In this document: one piece after another, positions 8,171-16,702 of the stretch
Numbering within the stretch: the stretch's first letter is position 1
Layout of the letters: every line of letters starts with the position of its first letter
Assembly: GCF_943913695.1 (NCBI RefSeq)
Contig: NZ_CALTZE010000002.1
Span: forward strand, 4,797-68,796
Reading direction: 5' to 3'
DNA: 64,000 nucleotides
Origin: an uncultured Marmoricola sp.
Lineage (GTDB): Bacteria; Actinomycetota; Actinomycetes; Propionibacteriales; Nocardioidaceae
Translations under genes and position numbers: made by a program
The notes under the pieces: generated by a model
What the model was told of the DNA's origin: nothing
Database searches by the model: none
The model's input: only the letters and a program-made list of their open reading frames with translations

Positions 8171-8203
8171 TCGGTCACAGCCACCCTAGGTGAAGGAGCA
8201 GAC

Positions 8204-10039
8204 ATGACCCAGGCCCCCGCACGGGAGACCGCGACCGACGCCACCTCCGCACAGGCCCGCGCCGAGCGCTGGCTCGCCGACTTCGAGTCGGCGCTGCGCA
8301 GTCGTGACGCCGAGGCAGCCGCGGGGCTCTTCGCCACCGAGAGCTACTGGCGCGACCTGATCGCCTTCACCTGGAACATCCACACCTCCGAGGGTCGCGA
8401 CCAGATCGCCGGGATGCTCGGCGACGTCCTCGAGGGGGTGGACCCCTCCGGGTTCGTGGTGACCGAGCCCGCCGAGGAGGCCGACGGCGTGGTCACCGCC
8501 TGGATCGCCTTCGAGACGGCCGTGGGCCGGGCCAACGGCCTGTTGCGGCTGAAGGAGGAGGACGGCGCCGACCGGGCCTGGACCCTGCTGACCGCGATGT
8601 ACGAGCTCAAGGGTCACGAGGAGCCCCGCGGCACGCACCGTCCTAAGGGCGTCAACCACGGCGCCCACAAGGACCGCGTCACGTGGGCCGAGGCCCGCCA
8701 GCAGGAGGCCGAGAGCCTGGGCAGCACAGTGCAGCCCTACGTGCTCGTCGTCGGCGGCGGTCAGGGCGGGATCGCGCTCGGCGCCCGGCTGCGGCAGCTC
8801 GGCGTCCCTGCGCTGGTCGTCGACAAGCACCCGCGGCCCGGCGACCAGTGGCGCAGCCGCTACAAGAGCCTGTGCCTGCACGACCCGGTCTGGTACGACC
8901 ACCTGCCCTACCTGAAGTTTCCCGACAACTGGCCGGTCTTCGCGCCCAAGGACAAGGTGGGCGACTGGCTGGAGTCCTACACCCGGATCATGGAGGTGCC
9001 CTACTGGTCCAACACCACGGCCACCTCGGCGACGTGGTCGGAGGAGGCCGGGGAGTGGACGGTGGAGGTGGAGCGCGACGGCAAGCCCGTCACGCTGCGC
9101 CCGCAGCACCTGGTGTTCGCGACCGGCATGTCGGGCAAGCCCCGGATCCCCGAGATCGAGGGAGCCGACGTCTTCCGCGGCGACCTGCACCACTCCTCGC
9201 GCCACCCCGGCCCCGACGCGTACGCCGGCAAGCGCGCGGTCGTCATCGGCAGCAACAACTCCGCCTTCGACATCTGCGGGGCGCTGTGGGAGCACGACGC
9301 CGACGTCACGATGGTGCAGCGCTCCTCGACCCACATCGTCAAGAGCGACAGCCTGATGGACATCGGCCTCGGCGACCTCTACTCCGAGCGGGCGCTGGCT
9401 GCGGGGGTGACCACCGAGAAGGCCGACCTGATCTTCGCCTCGCTGCCCTACCGGATCCTGCACACCTTCCAGATCCCGGCGTACGAGGCGATGGCCGAGC
9501 GCGACAAGGAGTTCTACGAGCGGCTGGAGGCCTCGGGCTTCTGGCACGACTGGGGCGACGACGGCTCCGGCCTGTTCATGAAGTACCTGCGCCGGGGCTC
9601 GGGCTACTACATCGACGTGGGCGCGGCCGACCTCGTCGCCGACGGGGAGGTCAAGCTGGCCCACGGACAGGTGGTCCGTCTCACCGAGGACTCCGTGGTG
9701 CTCGACGACGGCACCGAGCTGCCGGCCGACCTCGTCGTGCTCGCGACCGGCTACAACTCCATGAACGGCTGGGTCGCCGACCTCGTCGACCAGGAGACGG
9801 CCGACCGGCTCGGCAAGTGCTGGGGTCTGGGCTCGGAGACGACCAAGGACCCGGGCCCGTGGCAGGGCGAGCAGCGCAACATGTGGAAGCCGACCCAGGT
9901 CACCAACCTGTGGATGCACGGCGGCAACCTGCACCAGTCGCGGCACTACTCGCTCTACCTCGCGCTGCAGCTCAAGGCGCGCTTCGAGGGCATCCCCACC
10001 CCCGTCCACGCGCTGGCGCCGGTGCACCACACGGGCTGA
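8204..10039 (+). CDS. class B flavin-containing monooxygenase with N-terminal NTF2-like domain
   Basis: A 611-residue FAD/NAD(P)H monooxygenase. Residues about 20-135 form a SnoaL/NTF2-like domain (WLADFESALRSRDAEAAAGLF). The FAD motif GGGQGG is at residues 184-189, a second nucleotide motif VVIGSNNSAFDICGA lies near residue 345, and FRGDLHHSSRHPG resembles the FxGxxxHxxx fingerprint of Baeyer-Villiger and related enzymes with His at its last position. LVVLATGYNSM is the usual ATG motif. The ATG is preceded by AAGGAG at 5 bases. It faces a GAF regulator gene that probably controls it. Substrate is unknown; ketone or heteroatom oxygenation is expected from the family. Confidence 0.88.
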   Translation: MTQAPARETATDATSAQARAERWLADFESALRSRDAEAAAGLFATESYWRDLIAFTWNIHTSEGRDQIAGMLGDVLEGVDPSGFVVTEPAEEADGVVTAWIAFETAVGRANGLLRLKEEDGADRAWTLLTAMYELKGHEEPRGTHRPKGVNHGAHKDRVTWAEARQQEAESLGSTVQPYVLVVGGGQGGIALGARLRQLGVPALVVDKHPRPGDQWRSRYKSLCLHDPVWYDHLPYLKFPDNWPVFAPKDKVGDWLESYTRIMEVPYWSNTTATSATWSEEAGEWTVEVERDGKPVTLRPQHLVFATGMSGKPRIPEIEGADVFRGDLHHSSRHPGPDAYAGKRAVVIGSNNSAFDICGALWEHDADVTMVQRSSTHIVKSDSLMDIGLGDLYSERALAAGVTTEKADLIFASLPYRILHTFQIPAYEAMAERDKEFYERLEASGFWHDWGDDGSGLFMKYLRRGSGYYIDVGAADLVADGEVKLAHGQVVRLTEDSVVLDDGTELPADLVVLATGYNSMNGWVADLVDQETADRLGKCWGLGSETTKDPGPWQGEQRNMWKPTQVTNLWMHGGNLHQSRHYSLYLALQLKARFEGIPTPVHALAPVHHTG

Positions 10040-10050
10040 GCAGGCCCGAC

Positions 10051-10085
10051 GCTGACCCTGCGCCTACGAGCGGCGCAGGGTCAGC
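10051..10085. terminator. bidirectional hairpin terminator, 14-base perfect arms
   Basis: GCTGACCCTGCGCC at 10051-10064 and its exact complement at 10072-10085 with a 7-base loop. It separates two convergent genes and its right half contains the last codons of the phosphatidylcholine-synthase-like gene. Confidence 0.8.
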
Positions 10086-10810
10086 AGCACGCTGGCGACG
10101 ACGTAGTAGGCGACGTAGCCCAGCGAGAGTCCGGCGAGCAGCGGGCTGGGGTCGGGCAGCTGGAGCAGCAGCACGGCGTAGGAGACCAGCCACAGCGCGG
10201 CGAGGGTGAGGTTGAGGCTGCGCGCGACGCGGGTGCGCGAGGGGTAGATGTACTTGATCGGCACGAAGACCAGCACAGCGCAGGTCAGCAGCAGCCCGGC
10301 CGTCACCGCCGGCGAGATGCCGAGCAGGATCACGTAGAAGGCCAGGACGTTCCAGTAGCTCGGGAAGCCCAGGAAGCAGTGGTCGTCGGTCTTGGCGTCG
10401 ACCCGGCAGAACTGGTAGCTCGAGGCCAGCAGCGGGATCACCGCCAGCGCCGACCCCAGGGGGCCTTCGGGCAGGTAGCCGCCGTTCCAGAGCATGAAGA
10501 TCGGGACGAAGCAGTAGGTGATGTAGTCGACGATGTCGTCGAGCCGGGCGCCGTCGAAGGTCGGGATGACCTGCTTGACCCGCAGCCGCCGGGCGAGCAT
10601 GCCGTCGGTGCCGTCGATGAGCAGGGCCACCAGCAGCAGCCACAGCGCGGCGACCTCGTCGCCCTGCACGGTCGCCACCAGCGTCAGGAACGCCAGGGCG
10701 GTGCCGCTGGCGGTGTAGGTGTGCAGCGCCCACCCCGCAGCACGCTGCCGCTGCGTGGGGGTCGCGAAGGTGTCGGCGTTGGGCTCGCCAGCCAGGGGCG
10801 CAGCGGTCAT
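10064..10810 (-). CDS. pcs: CDP-alcohol phosphatidyltransferase, phosphatidylcholine synthase-like
   Basis: An integral membrane enzyme of 248 residues that resembles bacterial phosphatidylcholine synthase, which joins choline to CDP-diacylglycerol. The catalytic CDP-alcohol motif is seen as DGMLAR followed by GARLDDIVD (GxxxDxxxD). CFLGFPSYWNVLAFYVILL and IKYIYPSRT in the second half are typical of Pcs rather than of PgsA or PssA. About eight membrane segments are present. The ATG at 10810 begins MTAAPL; an upstream ATG at 10846 is possible, and neither has a clear ribosome binding site. Whether the cell really makes phosphatidylcholine depends on choline supply. Confidence 0.82.
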   Translation of the reverse strand: MTAAPLAGEPNADTFATPTQRQRAAGWALHTYTASGTALAFLTLVATVQGDEVAALWLLLVALLIDGTDGMLARRLRVKQVIPTFDGARLDDIVDYITYCFVPIFMLWNGGYLPEGPLGSALAVIPLLASSYQFCRVDAKTDDHCFLGFPSYWNVLAFYVILLGISPAVTAGLLLTCAVLVFVPIKYIYPSRTRVARSLNLTLAALWLVSYAVLLLQLPDPSPLLAGLSLGYVAYYVVASVLLTLRRS

Positions 10811-10902
10811 CGTGGGTGAGACCTCTCGTCGTGTGGGTCCAAGCATGAGGGACGAGAGGGGTCCCTGTCGTCCCGGCGCCCGTGTCGCGTGCGTCGGTCC
10901 GC

Positions 10903-11904
10903 TCAGCGGAGCAGGTCGAGGACGGCCTTCTCCAGCGCCACCTGCTTCTCGGTGGGGGAGTCGTACTCCGTCAGCACGAGGTCACGGTCGATGGTGGTGC
11001 CGGACTCGTAGAGGTCGATGACCCGGGGGTCGACGTAGGAGCTCTTCGCCATCGTCGGCGTGTTGCCGAGGTAGTCCGAGACCTCGGTCACCGCGGCCTT
11101 CACGGCCCGCTGCCGCGACCGCTTGGTGTCACCGGGCTCGTCGGTGGCGGCGAGCGATGCGGCCGCGATCACGGTGGCGTGCCAGGTGCGGAAGTCCTTG
11201 GCGGTGAGCTCCTCGAAGAGGCCGCCGAGGTACTGGTTGACCGCCGGCCCGTCGAGGTCGCGCCACGAGCGCTGCAGCTGGTAGGCGAGCAGTCGCTCGG
11301 AGCCGCCTCGGCGGCGGCGCATCCGGTCGAGGGCGTCGAGGACGGCGGGGTCGTCGATGTCGATGCTGTGCTCGACACCGGACTTGCCGACGAAGCGGAA
11401 GCGCAGTACGCCGCCCTGGCGGCGTACGTGGTGCTTGTGCAGCGTCGTGAGGCCGAAGGAGCCGTTGGAGTCGGCGTAGACGTCGCTGCCGATGCGGAAG
11501 TAGCCGAGATCGAGCAACCGCACCGCCACGGCGTTGGCGCGCTCCAGCGGCATCTTCTCGAGCCCGAGGTCACGGGTGATCGCCTCCCGGGCCTCGGGCA
11601 TCCGCTCGGCGGCCCGCAGCACGCGGTCGAACTTCAGCTTGTCGCGCTGCACCCGCCACTGCGGGTGGTAGAGGTACTGCCGGCGACCGGCGTCGTCGGT
11701 GCCGGTCGCCTGGATGTGGCCGTTGGGCCACGGGCAGATCCACACGTCCTGCCAGGCCGGTGGGATCGCCAGCGACTTGATCCGCTCGATCTCCTCGCGA
11801 TCGGTGATCCGCTCGCCGTCCTGGTCGAGGAAGGTCCATCCCGAGCCGGCGCGCCGGCGCCGCAGTCCGACGCCGTGGGGGGAGGAGGTGCGCAGTCGTG
11901 CCAT
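10903..11904 (-). CDS. DNA topoisomerase IB
   Basis: A 333-residue poxvirus-like type IB topoisomerase that relaxes supercoils through a 3'-phosphotyrosyl intermediate. Seen: GSGWTFLDQDGERITDREEI, IPPAWQDVWICPWPNGHIQA in the N-terminal clamp domain; FRIGSDVYADSNGSFGLTTL and FRFVGKSGVEH in the catalytic domain; and TPTMAKSSYVDPRVIDLYE, where the tyrosine after SS is the expected nucleophile. The ATG at 11904 (MARLRTSS) matches typical starts; an ATG 33 bases upstream is the alternative. It is followed by the phosphatidylcholine-synthase-like gene on the same strand but 92 bases separate them. Confidence 0.93.
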   Translation of the reverse strand: MARLRTSSPHGVGLRRRRAGSGWTFLDQDGERITDREEIERIKSLAIPPAWQDVWICPWPNGHIQATGTDDAGRRQYLYHPQWRVQRDKLKFDRVLRAAERMPEAREAITRDLGLEKMPLERANAVAVRLLDLGYFRIGSDVYADSNGSFGLTTLHKHHVRRQGGVLRFRFVGKSGVEHSIDIDDPAVLDALDRMRRRRGGSERLLAYQLQRSWRDLDGPAVNQYLGGLFEELTAKDFRTWHATVIAAASLAATDEPGDTKRSRQRAVKAAVTEVSDYLGNTPTMAKSSYVDPRVIDLYESGTTIDRDLVLTEYDSPTEKQVALEKAVLDLLR

Positions 11905-12024
11905 GCGACGCCAGTTCCCGCCCGGCGCCTGCCACATGCCCGCCCTGCCACACGACGGCGGCGAAAACCCGATGAGTCCACGGCACCCGGTGGGTCACAC
12001 TCGGGGAGGAAGGCAGGGAGCACC

Positions 12025-13380
12025 ATGACAGAGCAGCTGGCCCCGGACCGCGCGGGCGACGGCGGGGAGAGGGGCACCCGGCTGCCTCGGCTGCTGCGCC
12101 CCTTCCGACACTCCGCCTACCGACGCCTGGCCGTGGCGATGGCCCTGACCACGTTCACCGCCGGCGTGTGGGTGGTGGCCATGGTGTGGGAGGTCATCCG
12201 CATCGGTGGCGGCCCGACCCAGCTCTCCCTCGTGATGACCGCGATGTCGGTCGGCGTGCTGGTGCCCGCGCTGCTCGCCGGCGCCGTGGCGGACCGGGTG
12301 CCGCAGAAGCGGATCCTGCAGGGCGTCTCGGTCGTGGAGCTGCTGGTCATCGGCGGCGTCGCGCTGCTCTCCGTCGCCGACGCCACGCGACTGGGGCACC
12401 TGGTGGCGGGGTCGCTCGTGCTCGGGATGTCGATGGCCTTCTACTTCCCGGCCTACTCCGCCTGGCTACCGTCGCTGGTCGAGCCGAGCGAGCTCCAGGC
12501 GGTCAACGGCGTCGAGGGGATGGCGCGTCCGGTGCTCCAGCAGGCGGCTGGCCCCGCCGTGGCCGGCTTCGTCGTGGGTGCCGCCAGCGCGGGCGCGGCC
12601 CTCTCGGTGGCCGCGGCGGTCTCGCTGGCGGGGTTGGTCGCGGTCTCCCTCGTCCCGATGACCGCCGTACGCCGCGACCTCGCCGCCCAGCAGCCGGGTC
12701 ACGTCGTCGTGGCCGCGCTGCGCGACATCGGCGAGGGCTTCGGCTACATGGTGCGCACCCCATGGCTGCTGGCGACCCTGCTCTTCGCCTCGGTGATGGT
12801 GCTGGTCTTCATGGGACCGCTCGAGGTGCTGGTGCCCTTCCTGGTCAAGGACCAGCTGGGGGGCGGGCCCGGCGACCACGCCACCGTGCTGGTCATGTTC
12901 GGGGTCGGGGGCGCCGTCGGGTCGCTGGTCATGGGCGCCCTGCCGATGCCGCGGCGCTACCTGACGTGGATGAACGTGATGTGGGGCCTGGGATGCCTGC
13001 CGATGGTCGTGATCGGCTTCGCCACCGCCCTGTGGCAGGTCTACGCGGCTGCCTTCGTGCTGGGGCTGGGCTTCTCGGCGCCGATGGTCATCTGGGGCAC
13101 GCTGCTGCAGCGCAGGGTGCCGGCCGAGCTGCTCGGGCGGGTCTCCTCGCTCGACTTCTTCGTCTCGCTGGCCTTCATGCCCGTCTCCATGGCACTGGCC
13201 GGCCCGGTCAGCGAGCTGATCGGTGTGACCAACACCTTCCTGCTCGCCGGCGTGCTCCCGCCGCTGCTGGCCGTGGTGGCGGTCGCGTGGGCGCGGATGC
13301 CGGCCGACGAGATCGCGCACCCGCTGGGCGGACCACCGGACGCGCCGGAGGCCACGACCAGCGGAGACGTCACGACGTGA
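12025..13380 (+). CDS. MFS transporter
   Basis: A 451-residue major facilitator with about twelve hydrophobic segments. The N-terminal half starts RLPRLLRPFRHSAYRRLAVAM and contains the cytoplasmic loop ADRVPQKRIL characteristic of the drug/enterobactin exporter branch of MFS (MFS_3 type), so drug or siderophore efflux is the likeliest role. A GGGAG-like ribosome binding site precedes the ATG. Its last 11 bases overlap the 3' end of the convergent aminomutase gene. Substrate is not assignable. Confidence 0.85.
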   Translation: MTEQLAPDRAGDGGERGTRLPRLLRPFRHSAYRRLAVAMALTTFTAGVWVVAMVWEVIRIGGGPTQLSLVMTAMSVGVLVPALLAGAVADRVPQKRILQGVSVVELLVIGGVALLSVADATRLGHLVAGSLVLGMSMAFYFPAYSAWLPSLVEPSELQAVNGVEGMARPVLQQAAGPAVAGFVVGAASAGAALSVAAAVSLAGLVAVSLVPMTAVRRDLAAQQPGHVVVAALRDIGEGFGYMVRTPWLLATLLFASVMVLVFMGPLEVLVPFLVKDQLGGGPGDHATVLVMFGVGGAVGSLVMGALPMPRRYLTWMNVMWGLGCLPMVVIGFATALWQVYAAAFVLGLGFSAPMVIWGTLLQRRVPAELLGRVSSLDFFVSLAFMPVSMALAGPVSELIGVTNTFLLAGVLPPLLAVVAVAWARMPADEIAHPLGGPPDAPEATTSGDVTT

Positions 13381-14773
13381 CGGCGCCCTGCCGCGTCCAC
13401 CACGCCCGGCCCTCGGCCGGCAGCGTGTGGATCGGGTCGTAGTACTCGTAGGTACGGCTCAGCGCCTCGGCGTCGGCCGCCTCGATCGAGGTGCGGTAGT
13501 TCTTGGTCCAGTAGGAGATGCCGCGCACCTCGTCGTAGGAGGCGAGCTGGTGCACCCACCGCTTGCCCACGAAGGGGACGTCGCACACGATCCGTGGCGT
13601 CGCGAAGCCCGGGAGGTAGCCCATGATGTGGTGCTGCAGTCGCTGGGCGTCGGCGACCGAGACCCGCCAGTGCTCCGAGGCGGGGATCATGTCGCACATG
13701 TAGAAGTAGTAGGGCAGGATCTGCGCCCCGTCGAGCAGCCGGAAGCACAGGTCGAGCAGCGCGTGCGGGTCGGCGTTGACCCCGTCGAGCAGCACGCCCT
13801 GGTTGCGCACGTCGCGCACCCCGGCCTCGAACATCGCCCGAGCGGCGTCGGCCACCAGCGGCGTCACCGAGTTGGCGTGGTTGACGTGGGTGTGCAGCGC
13901 CAGCGCGACGCCGCGGGCCCGGGCCTTGGTGGCCACGCGCTCCATGCCCGCACGCACCTCGTCCTGCAGCCAGTGCTGCGGCAGCCCCATCAGGGCCTTG
14001 GTGGCCAGCCGGATGTCGCGGATGTTGTCGACGTCGAGCACCTGGTCCAGGAACTGCTCGAGGCGGGCCCAGGGCATGTTGGCGACGTCGCCGCCGGAGA
14101 CCACCACGTCTCGCACCGACGGCGTACGTCGCAGGTAGTCGAGCATCTCGGCGTGCCGGTCGACGGGCTTGCCGAGGAACTTCAGCTTCTCCACCGCGGG
14201 GGTGGAGTTGCCGACCAGGTCCATGCGGGTGCAGTGCCCGCAGTACTGCGGGCAGGTCGGCAGCAGCTCGGCCAGCACCTTGGTGGGGTAGCGGTGGGTC
14301 AGGCCCTCGACGGCCCACATGTCGTGCTCGTGCAGCGAGTCGCGCGAGGCGTGCGGGTGGGAGGGCCAGTCGGTGCGCCGGTCGGAGTAGACCGGGATCA
14401 TGTAGTGCCGCACCGGGTCGGCATACATCGCGTCGGTCAGCGACCCGGGGCCGGCAGGCTCGACGTGCGGCGCCATCGTGTTCATCATCTGCGGCGGCAC
14501 CAGCATCGACATCGTCGCGCGCTCGGCCTGGTCGCGCTCGAGGTCGGCGTAGAAGCGCTCGTCGACGAGGTCGCCCCACAGCTCGCGCAGCTGCTTGAGG
14601 TTCTTCACGCAGTGCGAGCGCTGCCACTGCGCGCTCTCCCACTGCTCGCGGGTGACCTCGCGCCACCCGGGGAAGCGCGTCCAGTCGGGCTCGACCAGCT
14701 CGACGCGGCGGTAGGGGTAGGGCTGTCCTGTCTCGCGCTCGACCAGGGAGGCGATGGAGGTCTCGATGCTCAC
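13370..14773 (-). CDS. KamA family radical SAM protein (lysine 2,3-aminomutase-like)
   Basis: A 467-residue radical-SAM, PLP-dependent aminomutase homologue. The [4Fe-4S] cluster motif CxxxCxxC is Cys174, Cys178 and Cys181. Asp361 (in MCDMIPASEHWR) and Asp398 (in VCDVPFVGKRW) align with the two aspartates that hold the lysine substrate in clostridial lysine 2,3-aminomutase, and Lys404 with the PLP lysine, but the usual glycine run before that lysine is replaced by PFVG. The frame is open far upstream; the GTG at 14773 is chosen because a TTGAAC-N18-CATACT promoter ends 6 bases before it. No beta-lysine acetyltransferase lies nearby, so the pathway is uncertain. It overlaps the MFS gene end by 11 bases. 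Confidence 0.87.
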   Translation of the reverse strand: MSIETSIASLVERETGQPYPYRRVELVEPDWTRFPGWREVTREQWESAQWQRSHCVKNLKQLRELWGDLVDERFYADLERDQAERATMSMLVPPQMMNTMAPHVEPAGPGSLTDAMYADPVRHYMIPVYSDRRTDWPSHPHASRDSLHEHDMWAVEGLTHRYPTKVLAELLPTCPQYCGHCTRMDLVGNSTPAVEKLKFLGKPVDRHAEMLDYLRRTPSVRDVVVSGGDVANMPWARLEQFLDQVLDVDNIRDIRLATKALMGLPQHWLQDEVRAGMERVATKARARGVALALHTHVNHANSVTPLVADAARAMFEAGVRDVRNQGVLLDGVNADPHALLDLCFRLLDGAQILPYYFYMCDMIPASEHWRVSVADAQRLQHHIMGYLPGFATPRIVCDVPFVGKRWVHQLASYDEVRGISYWTKNYRTSIEAADAEALSRTYEYYDPIHTLPAEGRAWWTRQGAVTS

Positions 14774-14779
14774 CGGTGA

Positions 14780-14809
14780 AGTATGAGCACAGTCCTTACG
14801 GTAGTTCAA
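14780..14809 (-). promoter_or_regulatory. promoter TTGAAC-N18-CATACT for the aminomutase gene
   Basis: On the minus strand TTGAAC (14809-14804) and CATACT (14785-14780) are 18 bases apart, and CATACT ends 6 bases before the GTG at 14773. It is one of the few leaderless promoters here with a recognisable -35. Confidence 0.65.
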
Positions 14810-14972
14810 TCCACACGCCGCAAGACTTGCCGTTGACGGGGGTCTATACGGGAAGATGTCTTGACGCCGATCGGAAGCCGGCGGGATCCGCTCGGGTGGC
14901 CCCTCAGAGGCGGCGGCCGAGGGGCTGACTCCGGCCCGGTGAGCGTCGGTCCAGCAGGTGGATAGACCGCTC

Positions 14973-14994
14973 GGCGTGTCCGGTGCGACACGCC
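14973..14994. promoter_or_regulatory. perfect 8-base inverted repeat in the intergenic region
   Basis: GGCGTGTC, loop CGGTGC, GACACGCC. It could be a hairpin in an unannotated transcript or a binding site. It is not placed at the end of either neighbouring gene. Confidence 0.5.
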
Positions 14995-15371
14995 GTGAGG
15001 AGCCGATTTTCGTCACCAGATCGTCGATCTCCGTGCACCTGCCCTGACCTGCGTCTTCGAGACATCCGCGCTGGTCAGTGGAGTCTTGACAGTGCGCCGC
15101 CGCGACGAGAGTGTCTGTCGGAGTTTCTCCGGGCAGCACGTCCGGGTCCCCACGTCCGGCTGTTGCGACGCCGAGCCATCTCGCCAAGATGGTGATCGGT
15201 CGGCGCACTTGGCGGGTCGGTCGTCGTGGTCTCCTGGACGGGAGGACGCGGGGGGAGCGAGACGACCAGTAGACAACGCTCCCGACACTGGCAACCGGTC
15301 AGTGCGGGGACGGTCCGAAGGTCCTCGTCGTTCCCCCCGTCCTGCCCTCTCGGCCCGGCTGGCCTCCCCGG

Positions 15372-15377
15372 TAGGTT
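15372..15377 (+). promoter_or_regulatory. -10 element TAGGTT of the ppm1 gene
   Basis: TAGGTT ends 7 bases before the ATG at 15385; no ribosome binding site is present. Confidence 0.55.
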
Positions 15378-15384
15378 GCCGGGC

Positions 15385-16182
15385 ATGACGCCGTCCCAGG
15401 CAGCGGGGCCCCACGGGCTCGGCCGGGTCCTCATGGTGGTCCCCACCTACGACGAGGCACTCAACCTCCCCGAGCTCGTACGCCGCCTGCGTGCCGCGCA
15501 GCCCGACGTCGACCTGCTCGTGGTCGATGACGGCTCGCCCGACGGCACCGGCCGCATCGCCGAGGAGATCGCCGCGAGCGACCCCCACGTCACCGTGCTG
15601 CACCGCACCGCCAAGCAGGGGCTGGGTGCGGCCTACCTGCACGGCTTCGCCGTGGCGCTCGAGCGGGGCTACGACGTAGTGGGCGAGATGGACGCCGACG
15701 GCTCCCACCAGCCGGAGCAGCTCGACCGTCTGCTGGCCGCGCTGGTGGACGCCGACCTGGTGATCGGGTCGCGCTGGGTGCGCGGCGGCTCGATCGTCAA
15801 CTGGCCGCGCAGCCGCGAGCTGCTCTCACGCGGCGGCAACCTCTACACCCGCGCCCTGCTCGGCATGCCCGTGCGCGACGCCACGGCCGGCTACCGGCTC
15901 TTCCGGCGAGCGACCCTCGAGACCATCGACCTGGCCAGCGTGCAGTCGCTGGGCTACGTCTTCCAGGCCGACCTGGCCTACCGCACCGTGCGTGCCGGGC
16001 TGCGGGTGGTGGAGGTGCCGATCGAGTTCGTCGAGCGGGTGCGGGGCGAGTCCAAGATGAGCCGCGACGTGGCCGTGGAGTCGCTGCGCCGGATCACCCG
16101 GTGGGGGATCGCGGAGCGCCGCCGCCAGCTGCGCGCCGCCCTGGGGCGGGTGCGCGGACGACGGAACACCGCACCGGACTGA
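15385..16182 (+). CDS. ppm1: polyprenol monophosphomannose synthase (Ppm1/Dpm1 type)
   Basis: A 265-residue GT2 family glycosyltransferase that transfers mannose from GDP-mannose to polyprenol phosphate; the product donates mannose for lipoglycans and protein O-mannosylation. Seen: VLMVVPTYDEALNLPELV, DLLVVDDGSPDGTGRIAEE near residue 50, GLGAAYLHGFA and EMDADGSHQPEQL with the metal-binding acidic residues, DLVIGSRWVRGG, and DATAGYRLFRR. The ATG at 15385 follows TAGGTT by 7 bases, so a leaderless start is likely; the frame is open upstream without homology. It has no fused acyltransferase domain, unlike mycobacterial Ppm1. fxsA follows 15 bases later. Confidence 0.93.
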   Translation: MTPSQAAGPHGLGRVLMVVPTYDEALNLPELVRRLRAAQPDVDLLVVDDGSPDGTGRIAEEIAASDPHVTVLHRTAKQGLGAAYLHGFAVALERGYDVVGEMDADGSHQPEQLDRLLAALVDADLVIGSRWVRGGSIVNWPRSRELLSRGGNLYTRALLGMPVRDATAGYRLFRRATLETIDLASVQSLGYVFQADLAYRTVRAGLRVVEVPIEFVERVRGESKMSRDVAVESLRRITRWGIAERRRQLRAALGRVRGRRNTAPD

Positions 16183-16197
16183 GACGTTGGGACGCAC

Positions 16198-16689
16198 ATG
16201 AGCGCACGCACACGCCGATTCCCCTGGTGGGTCCTCGGCATCGCCTTCGTGGTGGTCCCGCTGCTGGAGATCTGGACGATCGTCTCCGTGGGACAGGTCG
16301 TCGGTCCGTGGTGGACCATCGCGCTCCTGCTGGCGGCCGGCGTGGTCGGCTCCTGGCTGGTCAAGCGCGAGGGCGGCCGGGCCTGGCGCGCCTTCGGCGA
16401 GGCGCTGCAGTCCGGTCGCATGCCGCACCGGGAGATCGCCGACGGTGTGCTGATCCTCGTCGGCGGCACCCTGATGATCACGCCGGGATTCCTCTCCGAC
16501 GTGCTCGGCGTGGTGATGATCCTGCCGTTCACCCGTCCGCTGGGCCGGGCACTGCTGGCGCGGGCCATCGGCCGGCGCCTCGCGGCGACGTACGCCTCGG
16601 GGAGCTTCCCGGGCGCGGCCACGGCGGGCAACCGGCGACCACCCCGTCAGGGCGACGTGGTGCAGGGGGAGGTCATCGACCCCGGCTGA
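16198..16689 (+). CDS. fxsA: FxsA family membrane protein
   Basis: A 163-residue membrane protein of the FxsA family (E. coli FxsA eases phage T7 exclusion by F plasmid; the physiological role is unclear). Seen: VPLLEIWTIVSVGQVVG and TIALLLAAGVVGSWLVKREG in the first half, then the conserved DGVLILVGGTLMITPGFLSDVLG. Three to four membrane segments and a basic cytoplasmic tail are predicted. The start lies 15 bases after ppm1, so the genes are likely one operon; fxsA beside ppm1 is common in actinobacteria. Its stop codon sits inside the loop of a short hairpin. Confidence 0.9.
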   Translation: MSARTRRFPWWVLGIAFVVVPLLEIWTIVSVGQVVGPWWTIALLLAAGVVGSWLVKREGGRAWRAFGEALQSGRMPHREIADGVLILVGGTLMITPGFLSDVLGVVMILPFTRPLGRALLARAIGRRLAATYASGSFPGAATAGNRRPPRQGDVVQGEVIDPG

Positions 16690-16699
16690 GAGCCGGGTC
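16678..16699. terminator. hairpin at the fxsA/rbpA convergent junction
   Basis: CCCGGCT-GAG-AGCCGGG at 16681-16697, lengthened by one bulged pair on each side. It contains the fxsA stop codon and ends before the rbpA stop, so it can serve both genes. Confidence 0.6.
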
Positions 16700-16702
16700 G
16701 GG

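Larger units (their letters stand above)
14774..15384. other. 611-base intergenic region without a convincing gene
   Basis: Between divergent kamA-like and ppm genes. It has the kamA promoter at its left end, an 8-base hairpin at 14973-14994 and the ppm -10 hexamer at its right end. Short open frames on both strands have no recognisable product or start signal. GC content is visibly lower near the left end. A small RNA or unannotated short gene cannot be excluded. Confidence 0.5.
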
